Position numbers and translations under genes: made by a program
The notes under the pieces: model-generated
The model's input: only the letters and a program-made list of their open reading frames with translations
Told to the model about the DNA's origin: nothing
The model's database searches: none
Shown here: piece by piece, positions 10,737 through 21,200 of the stretch
Position numbering within the stretch: the stretch's first letter is position 1
Layout: each line of letters begins with the position of its first letter
NCBI GenBank assembly: GCA_018623155.1
Contig: JAAZVZ010000008.1
Span: 1 to 64,000 of the forward strand
Origin: Glaciecola sp.
GTDB lineage: Bacteria > Pseudomonadota > Gammaproteobacteria > Enterobacterales > Alteromonadaceae
Direction: 5' to 3'
Length of the DNA stretch: 64,000 bases

Positions 10737-11678
10737 TTACTGACCTGAATTGAGTTTGTTGATTATAGTGGTGGCTTGTGCAACAAGGCTTGCTGCATCG
10801 GTTGCGTTATCGGGTAACAACACCACAGAAGAATCTTTGGCAATCGCTTGTTTGGCTTCAATCGCTTTGGTCGCCAAATCCAACTGAATTGCTTTTTGGC
10901 CTTCATCCGTATTGGCTTGCTCACCGATCATCTTAAGCGCAGCTGCTTGTGCTTCAGCAACAGCCAAAATAGCTTTGGCTTCGCCTTCGGCTTTTAGAAT
11001 TTGCTCGGAACGCTCTGCCTCTGCGGCAAGTACGATGGCTTGCTTATCCCCTTCCGCGCGATTAATTGCTGCCTGTCTATCCCCTTCAGACTCAAGGATC
11101 TGCGCACGTTTAACCCGTTCAGCCTTCATCTGGGCTTCCATCGCTTCCATTACCGAGGCTGGAGGCGTAATGTCTTTGATTTCATAACGAAGCACTTGAA
11201 TCCCCCATGGACTGGAGGCTTCATTTATGGAAGACACGATATTAGCATTCAACATATCGCGTTCTTCAAATGTTTTATCTAATTCAATTTTGCCGATTTC
11301 TGAACGCATTGTGGTTTGCGCAAGTTGAGTCACAGCAAACACATAATCTTCAACGCCATAAGTGGCTTTCTTTGGATCTAACACACGAAAATACAAAACC
11401 CCGTCCACCGCAAGAGAAATATTATCTCGGGTAATCGCCGATTGTTCAGGGACATCAACGGCTTGTTCTTTCAGACTCCGGTCCGCAGCCACTCTATCGA
11501 TAAATGGAACCAGAAAGTTGATCCCCGCCTCACGTGTCGATTGATATTTGCCAAAACGCTCAACAATGAATGCCCGATTTTGGGGCACAAATTTAACCGA
11601 AAACTTGATGACCAACAGCACCAAAATAATGACAAATACTGGCACGGTAAAAAATAACTCGATAAAAGATGTGTCCAT
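10737..11678 (-). CDS. SPFH/band 7 (stomatin-like, QmcA-type) protein
   Basis: 'VPQNRAFIVERFGKYQSTREAGINFLVPFIDRV'; likely start at ATG 11678 (MDTSFIELFFTV). Confidence 0.9.
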   Translation of the reverse strand: MDTSFIELFFTVPVFVIILVLLVIKFSVKFVPQNRAFIVERFGKYQSTREAGINFLVPFIDRVAADRSLKEQAVDVPEQSAITRDNISLAVDGVLYFRVLDPKKATYGVEDYVFAVTQLAQTTMRSEIGKIELDKTFEERDMLNANIVSSINEASSPWGIQVLRYEIKDITPPASVMEAMEAQMKAERVKRAQILESEGDRQAAINRAEGDKQAIVLAAEAERSEQILKAEGEAKAILAVAEAQAAALKMIGEQANTDEGQKAIQLDLATKAIEAKQAIAKDSSVVLLPDNATDAASLVAQATTIINKLNSGQ

Positions 11679-11905
11679 ACTAAATCCTAATAAAACTAAC
11701 AGTATTGATAGTTTAAGTATAAGGATAAGTTCCATCCGCGCAATCTCTGTGCTGTATCAAAATGTAACGTATCTTTTTTACCCATTCTTTATTCTCAATT
11801 ACATCTCCTCCTTTAGTCTGAGAAATCTATTTTTTACAATCTGATTACAGTATAAATAATCCCATTAACGAATAAGGCTTTATTATTACAAGGACCCTAC
11901 ATTTC

Positions 11906-13792
11906 ATGTCATATCAATCAGAATATAACGCATCAATAGACACCCCTGAGAATTTTTGGGCAGAACAAGCCAATCAACTTCCTTGGTATACACCACCTAA
12001 GAACATTTTATCTAAAGACGAAAATGGCATGGACCGCTGGTTTGCTGATGGGGTTATGAATACTTGTTATATGGCAGTTGACCACCACGTTAATTCAGGC
12101 CGTGGTGAGCAAAATGCGATTATTTTCGACTCCCCTGTCTCTGATACCAAATACACTCTTACTTTTGCACAATTACAAGACAAAGTAGCGACATTTGCCG
12201 GTGCATTAGCGGCAAAAGGTGTGGGTAAAGGCGACCGTGTAGTCATTTATATGCCAATGATCCCAGAAGCCGTTATCGCGATGCTTGCGGTAGCAAGATT
12301 AGGGGCGATACATTCTGTTGTATTTGGTGGATTTGCTCCCAACGAATTGGCTGTGCGTATTGATGATGCGACACCTAAAGTCATTGTTACCGCATCATGT
12401 GGTATTGAAATCAGCAAAATCATTTCTTATAAACCACTTGTTGATGCAGCCATTGAACAGGCATCACATAAACCCGATAGCGTCATCGTATTCCAGCGTG
12501 AGCAAGTGACCGCGGAGATGCATGCACCCCGAGATATTGATTGGAACGATGCAGTTGCTAATGCTAGCCCTGCAGAGCCGGTACCCGTTAACGGTACGGA
12601 TCCCTTATATATCCTGTATACGTCTGGTACTACAGGTACCCCAAAAGGCGTGGTAAGAGATAATGGCGGTCACGCCGCGGCATTATTTTACTCGATGAAA
12701 GCCATCTATAACGTGGAAGCGGGCGATGTCTATTGGGCGGCATCTGACGTAGGTTGGGTAGTTGGTCACTCCTATATCGTGTATGGTCCACTGCTTAAAG
12801 GCTGTACCACCGTCGTCTATGAAGGTAAACCAGTCCGCACGCCAGATGCTGGTGGCTTTTGGCGTATGTGTGAAGAATATAAAATCTCAACGCTTTTTGC
12901 TGCACCGACTGCATTTCGAGCAATCAAAAAAGAAGACCCGGATGGCAAACTGATTGAACAATACGATTTGTCGGCACTTAACAATATCTTCATGGCCGGT
13001 GAACGTCTTGATCCCCCTACTTATGATTGGACGGTTGAAAAAACAGGTAAGCCAGTTATAGATCACTGGTGGCAAACTGAGACCGGTTGGGCGATCTGTG
13101 GCAACTTATTAGGGGTTGAAGCCAAAGCACCTAAGCCTGGTTCCGCTACTTTGCCAACTCCTGGCTTTAAAGTGGAAGTCTTGGATGACGATGGCAACGT
13201 TCTACCTGCCAATACACAAGGTTCGATAGCGATCAAATTACCTTTACCACCAAGTTGCTTACCATCCATTTGGGGGAACTTTGAACGTTTTAAGGAAAGC
13301 TACCTAACGGAGTTTCCTGGGTACTATTGCAGTGGCGATGGTGGTTACATTGATGAAGATGGCTATGTCTTTATCATGGGACGTACTGATGATGTGATTA
13401 ATATTGCCGGACATCGCTTGAGTACGGGTGAAATGGAAGAAGTCGTGGCCGCGCATCCAGCTGTGGCAGAGTGTTCAGTAATTGGGGTTAAAGATGAACT
13501 CAAAGGACAACTACCGGTTGGCTTAGTCATCTTGAAAGACGGTGTTGAAATTGACGAAGCGACTTTATTTGCAGACTTAAAAGCCAGTATGGTCAAACAA
13601 ATTGGTCCGATTGCTTGCTTTAAAGAAGCCTTAATCGTCAATCGCCTACCCAAAACACGTTCGGGCAAAATATTGCGCAAAATATTACGCCAAATTGCCG
13701 ATGGTCAAAGCTATACTGTACCATCAACCATTGATGACCCAGCGAGTCTTGATGAGATCTCATCAGTGATGAAAGAAAAATCTTTAATTTAA
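11906..13792 (+). CDS. prpE: propionyl-CoA synthetase / propionate-CoA ligase
   Basis: 'YILYTSGTTGTPKGVVRDNGGHAAAL', 'GRTDDVINIAGHRLSTGEMEEVV', 'LPKTRSGKILRKILR' acyl-CoA synthetase motifs; PrpE-like VRDNGG. Confidence 0.88.
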   Translation: MSYQSEYNASIDTPENFWAEQANQLPWYTPPKNILSKDENGMDRWFADGVMNTCYMAVDHHVNSGRGEQNAIIFDSPVSDTKYTLTFAQLQDKVATFAGALAAKGVGKGDRVVIYMPMIPEAVIAMLAVARLGAIHSVVFGGFAPNELAVRIDDATPKVIVTASCGIEISKIISYKPLVDAAIEQASHKPDSVIVFQREQVTAEMHAPRDIDWNDAVANASPAEPVPVNGTDPLYILYTSGTTGTPKGVVRDNGGHAAALFYSMKAIYNVEAGDVYWAASDVGWVVGHSYIVYGPLLKGCTTVVYEGKPVRTPDAGGFWRMCEEYKISTLFAAPTAFRAIKKEDPDGKLIEQYDLSALNNIFMAGERLDPPTYDWTVEKTGKPVIDHWWQTETGWAICGNLLGVEAKAPKPGSATLPTPGFKVEVLDDDGNVLPANTQGSIAIKLPLPPSCLPSIWGNFERFKESYLTEFPGYYCSGDGGYIDEDGYVFIMGRTDDVINIAGHRLSTGEMEEVVAAHPAVAECSVIGVKDELKGQLPVGLVILKDGVEIDEATLFADLKASMVKQIGPIACFKEALIVNRLPKTRSGKILRKILRQIADGQSYTVPSTIDDPASLDEISSVMKEKSLI

Positions 13793-13814
13793 TATAAATT
13801 AACAAGGAATATTT

Positions 13815-14780
13815 ATGCGCGCCATAGTGTTACGTGAAGACAAACAAGTTGCGATAGAACAATGCAATGTAACCGATTTACCAGAAGGCGATGTACTCGT
13901 AAAAGTCGCCTACTCAACGCTTAACTACAAAGATGCCTTGGCACTTACCGCCAGTGCGCCAATTGCAAAATCTTATCCGATGGTACCTGGGATCGATTTT
14001 GTCGGCGTTGTCAAAGAGTCTAACGCCTCTGACTTTGCAGTGGGCGATACGGTTGTCTTAAATGGCTGGGGAGTAGGCGAAAAACACTGGGGTGGTTTAG
14101 CTGAGTATGCTCGAGTCAAAAGCAAATGGTTAATCAAATTACCCACTAATATGGCACCACAAGACGCTATGAGCATTGGCACAGCCGGTTATACCGCCAT
14201 GCTGTGTTGTAATGCATTGCGTGACGCAGGCGTTACTCCAGAATCAGGTAATATTTTGGTTTCTGGTGCAACGGGTGGCGTTGGGTCGGTTGCCGTAGCG
14301 ATTCTGGCAAAACGGGGATATTCTGTCACGGCATTAAGTGGTAAAGCTGAACAAGCGGAATATTTGACTGGCCTCGGCGCAAGCGCCATCAAAGATCGCA
14401 AAGAGTACGAAGGCAAAGCACGTATTTTGGGCGGTCAAGATTGGGCTGGAGCGGTTGACGTAGTCGGTTCGCATACCCTTGCGAATATTATTGCAAACAC
14501 CCAATATGGTGGAGTAGTGACCGCGTGTGGTCTCGCGCAAGGTATGGACTTACCAAGTTCTGTAGCGCCGTTCATTTTGCGTGGCGTTTCTTTACTCGGT
14601 ATAGACTCAGTATATTGTCCTCAAGAAAGACGTCAACGTGCGTGGAATGATTTAGCCGAGGAACTCGACCCTACTGTAATACAGCAAATTACCCATGAAA
14701 TTGGTTTGGATGACTGTATTGAAGCTGCACAAAACATCATGGCTGGATCTGTAACAGGTCGTTATTTAGTGAAACTTTAA
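13815..14780 (+). CDS. acuI: acrylyl-CoA reductase (NADPH), YhdH/AcuI family
   Basis: MDR family, 'VAYSTLNYKDALALTASAPIAKSYPMVPGIDFVGVV', 'VSGATGGVGSVAVAILAKRGY'. Confidence 0.85.
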   Translation: MRAIVLREDKQVAIEQCNVTDLPEGDVLVKVAYSTLNYKDALALTASAPIAKSYPMVPGIDFVGVVKESNASDFAVGDTVVLNGWGVGEKHWGGLAEYARVKSKWLIKLPTNMAPQDAMSIGTAGYTAMLCCNALRDAGVTPESGNILVSGATGGVGSVAVAILAKRGYSVTALSGKAEQAEYLTGLGASAIKDRKEYEGKARILGGQDWAGAVDVVGSHTLANIIANTQYGGVVTACGLAQGMDLPSSVAPFILRGVSLLGIDSVYCPQERRQRAWNDLAEELDPTVIQQITHEIGLDDCIEAAQNIMAGSVTGRYLVKL

Positions 14781-14816
14781 ACAAACACTAGGACTAATGC
14801 ATTAGACCTACAAATA

Positions 14817-14868
14817 TAAAAAGGCCGGAGCGCAATGGTTTACCCCTTGTGATTCGGCTTTTCTCGTT
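14817..14868 (+). terminator. possible rho-independent terminator after acuI
   Basis: AAAAAGGCCG...CGCAA...TTGTG...CGGCTTTT imperfect hairpin followed by T-rich tract. Confidence 0.5.
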
Positions 14869-14909
14869 TACAATAGTGGTAGTTTATATTCAATATACAA
14901 GGATGAGAT

Positions 14910-16331
14910 ATGTCGACTTGCAGTCAAACCATCGCTAAGAGTGGCATCAAATTTGGCACATCAGGCGCTCGTGGTTTAGTCACTGATTTTACGCCCCTCG
15001 CGTGTCATGCGTTTACCTTTGCGTTCATCAAGTCAATGCAAGAAGATTATGTATTTAATCGCGTCCTAGTCGGAATTGATAACCGACCAAGTTCTCCCAA
15101 TATAGCAAGTTATTGTATCAGCGCTCTCAAGGTATTAGGCATTGATGCGATATATTGTGGTGTTTTGCCCACGCCTGCTCTAGCGTTGGCTTCCTTACAA
15201 GAAAGTATACCTTGTATCATGGTCACTGGGTCACATATCCCATTCGATCGCAATGGCCTGAAGTTTTACACCCCGGATGGGGAAATCACTAAAGCCCATG
15301 AACAAGCGATTTTGGCATGTACAAGCGATGTTGCGGGCTGCTCAGAAATAATCTTGCCAGAAGTAGAAACTTCTGCCACTGAGCGATATATTCAGCGTGC
15401 TACCCAGTTATTTGCCTCAGATATATTTGCCTCAAAACGCATCGGAATTTACGAACACTCCAGTGCTGGCCGTGAACTTTATGCACCTATATTTGAAGCA
15501 TTGGGAGCTGAAGTAATCGCATTGGAACGTTCAGACGAATTTGTGCCAATCGATACAGAAGCAGTAAGTGATGCTGATAAGGCAAAAGCAAAAGCATGGT
15601 CAGACACTCATCAGTTCGATATGATATTTTCGACCGATGGCGATGGTGACCGTCCACTCATCAGTGACGAAAACGGTGAATGGTTACGCGGTGATATAGT
15701 CGGCTTATTAACCGCTAAAGCATTACAAATTGAAGCCTTAGCAGTGCCTGTTAGTTGTAATACAGCTATTGAAGCCAGTCTCGCTTTTAGCCATGTCTCT
15801 CGTACCAAAATTGGCTCGCCCTATGTCATCGAGGCGTTTGCTTCCTTAGACTTTGACTACCGTTCAGTTGCAGGCTTTGAAGCAAATGGTGGTTTTCTGT
15901 TAGGTTCAGATGTGCACTTTAATCAGCACACTATTCACGCATTACCAACTAGAGATGCATTACTGCCAGGGCTTTTATTATTAGCGGATGCTTGTGCCCA
16001 ACAAACAACCATAAGTCAATTGGTTGCAATGTTGCCCCAGCGATTTACAGACAGTGACCGAATCAAAGATTTTGCTACCGAACGTTCACAAGAACTCATT
16101 AAACAACTCAGTGCCCACCCAAATCAACTGATCGCAGCCATGGGCATCCCTGGAGAAGTTGAGCAAATAAATACGATAGACGGGTTGCGCATCACTCTCA
16201 ACACAGGTGACATTATCCACCTTCGTCCAAGTGGCAATGCACCAGAGTTGCGTTGTTATGCTGAGAGCGGCAGTCAAGCAGTTGCTAAGCAACTCGTTGC
16301 AACAGCGCTTATGACGGTAAAACTTTTGTAA
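14910..16331 (+). CDS. phosphohexomutase (phosphomannomutase/phosphoglucomutase family)
   Basis: 'KFGTSGARGLV', 'VTGSHIPFDRNGLKF', 'STDGDGDRPLI', 'LRPSGNAPELRCYAES' alpha-D-phosphohexomutase motifs. Confidence 0.9.
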   Translation: MSTCSQTIAKSGIKFGTSGARGLVTDFTPLACHAFTFAFIKSMQEDYVFNRVLVGIDNRPSSPNIASYCISALKVLGIDAIYCGVLPTPALALASLQESIPCIMVTGSHIPFDRNGLKFYTPDGEITKAHEQAILACTSDVAGCSEIILPEVETSATERYIQRATQLFASDIFASKRIGIYEHSSAGRELYAPIFEALGAEVIALERSDEFVPIDTEAVSDADKAKAKAWSDTHQFDMIFSTDGDGDRPLISDENGEWLRGDIVGLLTAKALQIEALAVPVSCNTAIEASLAFSHVSRTKIGSPYVIEAFASLDFDYRSVAGFEANGGFLLGSDVHFNQHTIHALPTRDALLPGLLLLADACAQQTTISQLVAMLPQRFTDSDRIKDFATERSQELIKQLSAHPNQLIAAMGIPGEVEQINTIDGLRITLNTGDIIHLRPSGNAPELRCYAESGSQAVAKQLVATALMTVKLL

Positions 16332-16407
16332 CCCAAAAACACAATCCCTCATAATTTTCTTTAAAAAACTCAAAATCAGACGATCAAAAACGATATAGAT
16401 AGAACGT

Positions 16408-19400
16408 TTGTGTAATGTAGATAAGTCTGTGAGAGTTGGGATTGTGTTAGATACTCGTGCCTATGGTGGCATTGAGTCTCATATCTATGGCGTTGCTTCC
16501 GCACTTAATAAAGTGCAAGACGTTCCATTAGAAATATGTTTTATTCGCCTAAAACATTATGGCGAACATATCCTTACGTCTAAATTACAGACTAAGAACA
16601 TACGTACTTATACCATTAATAATGGCTTTCTCGATTTCTTTAAATTCATTCAAGAAAATACGTTCCATGTCTTACATTCGCACGGTTATAAAGCAAACTT
16701 ATGGTGCAGACTCACTTCGATCATTACCCAATCTAAGCATATTGCGACCTACCACTCAGGTGATCAGGGCACTGGAAAACTGTATTGTTATGATTTTATT
16801 GACCGCTTATCTTCTGGATTAAGTCACCAAAACATCGCAGTCAGCGAGCCAATTGCAGAATCCTTATACAGCCGTGCAAACGTGATGTTTAACGCATTAG
16901 ACTGCACTGACATTACGTTGAGTTGGGGGAATCACATTGGCTATGTTGGCCGATTCAGTTCTGAAAAAGCGCCAGGACGCTTCGTTGAAATTGCACGTGC
17001 CTTGATGGATCAATCCTTTGTTATGGTTGGAGATGGCCCCTTACTTAATGATATCAAGAAATATGCTCCTAACCATATTACCTTAACTGGACATTGCCAC
17101 AATATGGAGGAGCAGTGGAAACAATTGGATCTATTGGTATTACCCTCCCACCGAGAAGGCATGCCAATGGTCTGCTTAGAAGCAATGGCTCGAGGCATTC
17201 CCGTACTCACTCACCAACTTGGCAGCTTAGATAGACTCATCGTTCATGAACACAATGGTTTCTTGTTACCTCAATATTCCAAAGCGGATTACATTAAAAT
17301 CATTGAAGATTGGCTGGCTCTTTCTTCTGAAGCCCAAAAGCGCATTCGCAACAATGCTCGCCTAACCATACTGAATCACTTTGGCATGGGGCAATACATT
17401 GATAAGTTGGTGCGCCTTTATGTTTCGAGTTTACCTCTCGTAGAATTAAGTCATACCAAACATGCATCGTTCAACAATTCTCAGTCCAGAATACCCGTTC
17501 TCTTTGTTCATTATGCAAAACATGAATGGATCCGTGGCAGTGAACGATGTTTAATTGATCTGATCAAAAATATCGATGCTTCACGATTTGAACCGATCGT
17601 TTGGTGTGATACCAAACTCTTGGAAGCTACATTTACCTCACAACACATTACCGTTTATCGAGACCGGTTTACCATACTAGGCGACTGGGAAGCGCCTCGC
17701 TTTGCCATCAATAACACACGCTATTTTTGCAAACGTGGCAGAGAATTGATTAAGCTGCATCAAATACAACTTATTCATTGTAACAGTGCTGCACCGGCCC
17801 AATGGATGGTGTCAGTTGCAAACCAAACACGCACTCCACTCGTCACTCAACTACATGCTCGATATGTGTTTAGTGAAAGGCTCAGATGTCGTATAACGAG
17901 TTCCGATCACATAGTGGGTGTAAGTCAACCGATCATAAAGCAATGTCAAGGTGATAAGGGTCAAGAACCCCATTATCATGTAGTTGCCAATGGCATCGAT
18001 ACCAATAGACTCTTGGCACAACCCACCTACAATCTACGCATGGCATACCAGCTTAGTAAAAATCACTTTGTCATGGTAAGCATTGGCTCACTCATTCATC
18101 GTAAAGGCATGGATTTGGTGATAAAAGCGTGTCATAAAATGCATCAATCAGGTATTGAAACCGCTTTATTCATCATCGGTGATGGGCCTGAAAAAGCCCA
18201 CTTAGAGAAGCTCATTGATGACCTAAATATGCAGCAGCATATTTTTCTCTTAGGTGAGCAAAAGCATGCTTTTGGCATGCTCAAAGAAGGGGTCGATGTC
18301 TTTATCTCCGGTGCGAGAGAAGAAGTGTTTGGTTTGGTTTTTGCCGAAGCCGGCTTAGCTAAACTCCCATGCATCGCACCTGATGTTGGTGGGATCAGTT
18401 CTGTTATTGAACACAACCTGACCGGTAAACTGTGCCTTCCTGAGTCGGATATTGGGCTTTATGAGGCATGCAAAACTCTCTTTACCGATCGCAAAGCCGC
18501 CAGAGAAATGGGCAAACAAGGCTACCACCGAGTCCTTCAAAATTTTACCATTTCTCAAAATGTTGAACGCATGAGTGGCATATATGAAGAAGCAATATTA
18601 CGAGGAAGAAAACAGCTATCATCATGGCAAAAGGTCAAAAGTATTGGCCAAATGACCCTAGGTTATTGCCGACAAAAATGGTTTGCGAAGACGCAAAGAA
18701 AAGCCATATTAATCATTGATACAATTGAATTTAATGGCGGTTCCAAAATTGCCACAAAACGCTTTTTAGAGACACTTTCTCCGGACATCGATGTTTATAT
18801 CTTAACGATTGATGCAGATTCATGGCAATGCAGCAATACGCGCATCATCTGCCTTAAACAAGCCCCCTTCTTAAAAGATGCTGAGAGTGGCTATAAATAC
18901 TTACTAAAACATGGCTTTTATGCCTTACAACTTTTATTTGCTCTGTTTAGACACTCTCATATCAAAACGGTGTTGGGCTGTTCTTTACCTAGTAATGATA
19001 TGGCAGTGTCCGTCTGCAAATTTGTTTGTCCAGTGCAATGGGTACAATTTATTCATGGTCCAGTCTATGCCAGTCGCTTAAATGGGAAATTACTGCTACA
19101 AACCGATGCTCTATTTTATTTAGATTCTGCGCGGGAATCGATCGAATCAGCACTTGCTAAATGTGACACGAACTTACGCAAAATATCAGATGTAAAACCG
19201 TGCAAAACGTTTGTGAACGGGTTATCCGAATATGCGTTTAGCCCACCGCTAAAGCACTCACATATAAAAGTGCTATGGGCGGCATCAAATCTGCGTTGGA
19301 AGGGCTTAGATACCTTTCTTCATGCGTTACAACAATTCAGCGATACAGAACGACCAGAATGCAGTATCTGCTTTATTCGTGCAAAAGAGCCTAATATTCC

Positions 19401-19791
19401 AACCTCTGAGGTTAATATACCACTCCCACATGTGACTTGGCTTGAGGCTCCCGATAATTTGTCAGAGATACGCCTAGCGCATTCCATTTTTGTTTCCACT
19501 AGTCAAAAAGAACCTTTTGGACTGTCCATATTGGAAGCCCTTGCTGCAGGTCTATGCGTATTAATTCCTGCTGATAATGCATACTGGGATAAAAAGTTAA
19601 CACAAGGCGAACATTGCTGGAAATATGAGCCGAATGATCCATATGATTTGCACAAGCAACTTCACCTACTACTCAAACAATCAGACCGAATAGAATTACT
19701 TGGCAAAAATGGATTTATGTTTGCAAAACAGTACGCTGCTCAAGACAGTTATGCCGAAATAAAATCCCATATTGAGAGGCAGTTCATATGA
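16408..19791 (+). CDS. three-domain GT4-type glycosyltransferase (1127 aa)
   Basis: three consecutive GT-B units, each with an E-x7-E-like motif: 'HREGMPMVCLEAMARGIPV', 'REEVFGLVFAEAGLAKLPC', 'QKEPFGLSILEALAAGLCV'; TTG start (or GTG 16429). Confidence 0.88.
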   Translation: MCNVDKSVRVGIVLDTRAYGGIESHIYGVASALNKVQDVPLEICFIRLKHYGEHILTSKLQTKNIRTYTINNGFLDFFKFIQENTFHVLHSHGYKANLWCRLTSIITQSKHIATYHSGDQGTGKLYCYDFIDRLSSGLSHQNIAVSEPIAESLYSRANVMFNALDCTDITLSWGNHIGYVGRFSSEKAPGRFVEIARALMDQSFVMVGDGPLLNDIKKYAPNHITLTGHCHNMEEQWKQLDLLVLPSHREGMPMVCLEAMARGIPVLTHQLGSLDRLIVHEHNGFLLPQYSKADYIKIIEDWLALSSEAQKRIRNNARLTILNHFGMGQYIDKLVRLYVSSLPLVELSHTKHASFNNSQSRIPVLFVHYAKHEWIRGSERCLIDLIKNIDASRFEPIVWCDTKLLEATFTSQHITVYRDRFTILGDWEAPRFAINNTRYFCKRGRELIKLHQIQLIHCNSAAPAQWMVSVANQTRTPLVTQLHARYVFSERLRCRITSSDHIVGVSQPIIKQCQGDKGQEPHYHVVANGIDTNRLLAQPTYNLRMAYQLSKNHFVMVSIGSLIHRKGMDLVIKACHKMHQSGIETALFIIGDGPEKAHLEKLIDDLNMQQHIFLLGEQKHAFGMLKEGVDVFISGAREEVFGLVFAEAGLAKLPCIAPDVGGISSVIEHNLTGKLCLPESDIGLYEACKTLFTDRKAAREMGKQGYHRVLQNFTISQNVERMSGIYEEAILRGRKQLSSWQKVKSIGQMTLGYCRQKWFAKTQRKAILIIDTIEFNGGSKIATKRFLETLSPDIDVYILTIDADSWQCSNTRIICLKQAPFLKDAESGYKYLLKHGFYALQLLFALFRHSHIKTVLGCSLPSNDMAVSVCKFVCPVQWVQFIHGPVYASRLNGKLLLQTDALFYLDSARESIESALAKCDTNLRKISDVKPCKTFVNGLSEYAFSPPLKHSHIKVLWAASNLRWKGLDTFLHALQQFSDTERPECSICFIRAKEPNIPTSEVNIPLPHVTWLEAPDNLSEIRLAHSIFVSTSQKEPFGLSILEALAAGLCVLIPADNAYWDKKLTQGEHCWKYEPNDPYDLHKQLHLLLKQSDRIELLGKNGFMFAKQYAAQDSYAEIKSHIERQFI

Positions 19792-21200
19792 AGTTTGCCA
19801 ATATTCCTCACACGATTTTATACGGTTTTAGTTTGGCTCTGATGAAAGGTCTGTCTCTGATCATGTTGCCATTTGTTGCTCATACTTTATCACCTGATGA
19901 ATTTGGACGTGTAGAGGTTCTCAGCAGTATTACGATTATTGCGAGTGTGATTGTTGGTTTTGGTTTAGAAGACAGTCTTTATCGATTCGCCGGACTCGCT
20001 CGAAATGTTCAACGGCAACGCGTAATGGCGAGTGCTATATTCACACTGGCAACTTTAATGAGCGTCATCTCATTGCTGTTTTTGTGGTTATTTGTGGCAC
20101 AAATCCAAAAGCATATTCCTGGGAACATTCCGCTTGAAGCCATAATACTCGGTTTGTGTATCGTTTCATTCGAAGCCATGATTGCCGTCCCTCTTGGATG
20201 GTTACGGATGAATGATCAAGCAAGTGAGTTTTGTGTTGCCACCATTGGACGAGCGTTTATTCAAGTTGTCCTGACACTTTGGTTTATCCAAGTCTCTCCC
20301 ACCGTAACCAGTATATTCGCAGCTGGATTCATAGCCGTCATAATACAACTTGCCTATCTTATATTTTGGCAGTGTCAAACCACAAAATGGATATGGTTAC
20401 CAAAAACATTTAAAAAGATTTTAACCTACTCATTTCCTTTGCTAGGCACTGGATTAGTTGGATTTGCCTTAATGGGAGCCGATAGGTTATTCGTTGCGCA
20501 CTATACATCTTTAGAGCAGGTTGCTTTATATGGTGTTGCAGCCAAATTTGCCATTGGTGTTGTGTTGTTCCTGCAACCCTACACAATGTGGTGGGTACCC
20601 AAACGGTTCCAAACTTTGGTGCAACCAAACGGTGCGCATAGTGTTGCTCAATTCACGTCTTTTGGCCTACTTTATCTAGCGATTGCAACATTTATGATTA
20701 TGACCACCAGTGAGTTTTTGATCACACTACTGATGCCTGTTTCTTACCTAGATGCGATGAATTGTCTCTTAATCCTCGCATGTGCCATGTTTGCAAAAGA
20801 GGCCGCCGAACTTCTCAATATTGGTGCTTTCACTGGTCGCAATACGTATGAGCAATTTTTTATCAACTGTATTATCTCTTTACTCGGAATCGGGCTTTTT
20901 TGGAGCTTAGTGCCCCTACATGGAGCATATGGCGCTGCAATTTCACTGTGTATTGCCATGTCAGCTAAAGCGATTGGTCTATTTTTGTTGAGTCAAAAAC
21001 GCCTACCTTTACCGTTTTCATATGGGTTACTCTTCGGTGCACCAACCGCGATTGTAATATTGGGTGTCGCTTTACACCTATACCTGTCTCCAGTGTCTCA
21101 GTTCATCATAAGTGTTGGCTCATTATTCGTAATAGGGCTTGTGACTATGTGGTTTCGCAGCACTGACGCATTTTCCAAATACCAATTAGGAAAAATGTGA
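19788..21200 (+). CDS. Wzx-like polysaccharide flippase / oligosaccharide translocase
   Basis: multi-TM protein, 'GLSLIMLPFVAHTLSPDEFGRVEVLSSITIIASVIVGFGLEDSLYR'; SypK-like position. Confidence 0.85.
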   Translation: MKFANIPHTILYGFSLALMKGLSLIMLPFVAHTLSPDEFGRVEVLSSITIIASVIVGFGLEDSLYRFAGLARNVQRQRVMASAIFTLATLMSVISLLFLWLFVAQIQKHIPGNIPLEAIILGLCIVSFEAMIAVPLGWLRMNDQASEFCVATIGRAFIQVVLTLWFIQVSPTVTSIFAAGFIAVIIQLAYLIFWQCQTTKWIWLPKTFKKILTYSFPLLGTGLVGFALMGADRLFVAHYTSLEQVALYGVAAKFAIGVVLFLQPYTMWWVPKRFQTLVQPNGAHSVAQFTSFGLLYLAIATFMIMTTSEFLITLLMPVSYLDAMNCLLILACAMFAKEAAELLNIGAFTGRNTYEQFFINCIISLLGIGLFWSLVPLHGAYGAAISLCIAMSAKAIGLFLLSQKRLPLPFSYGLLFGAPTAIVILGVALHLYLSPVSQFIISVGSLFVIGLVTMWFRSTDAFSKYQLGKM

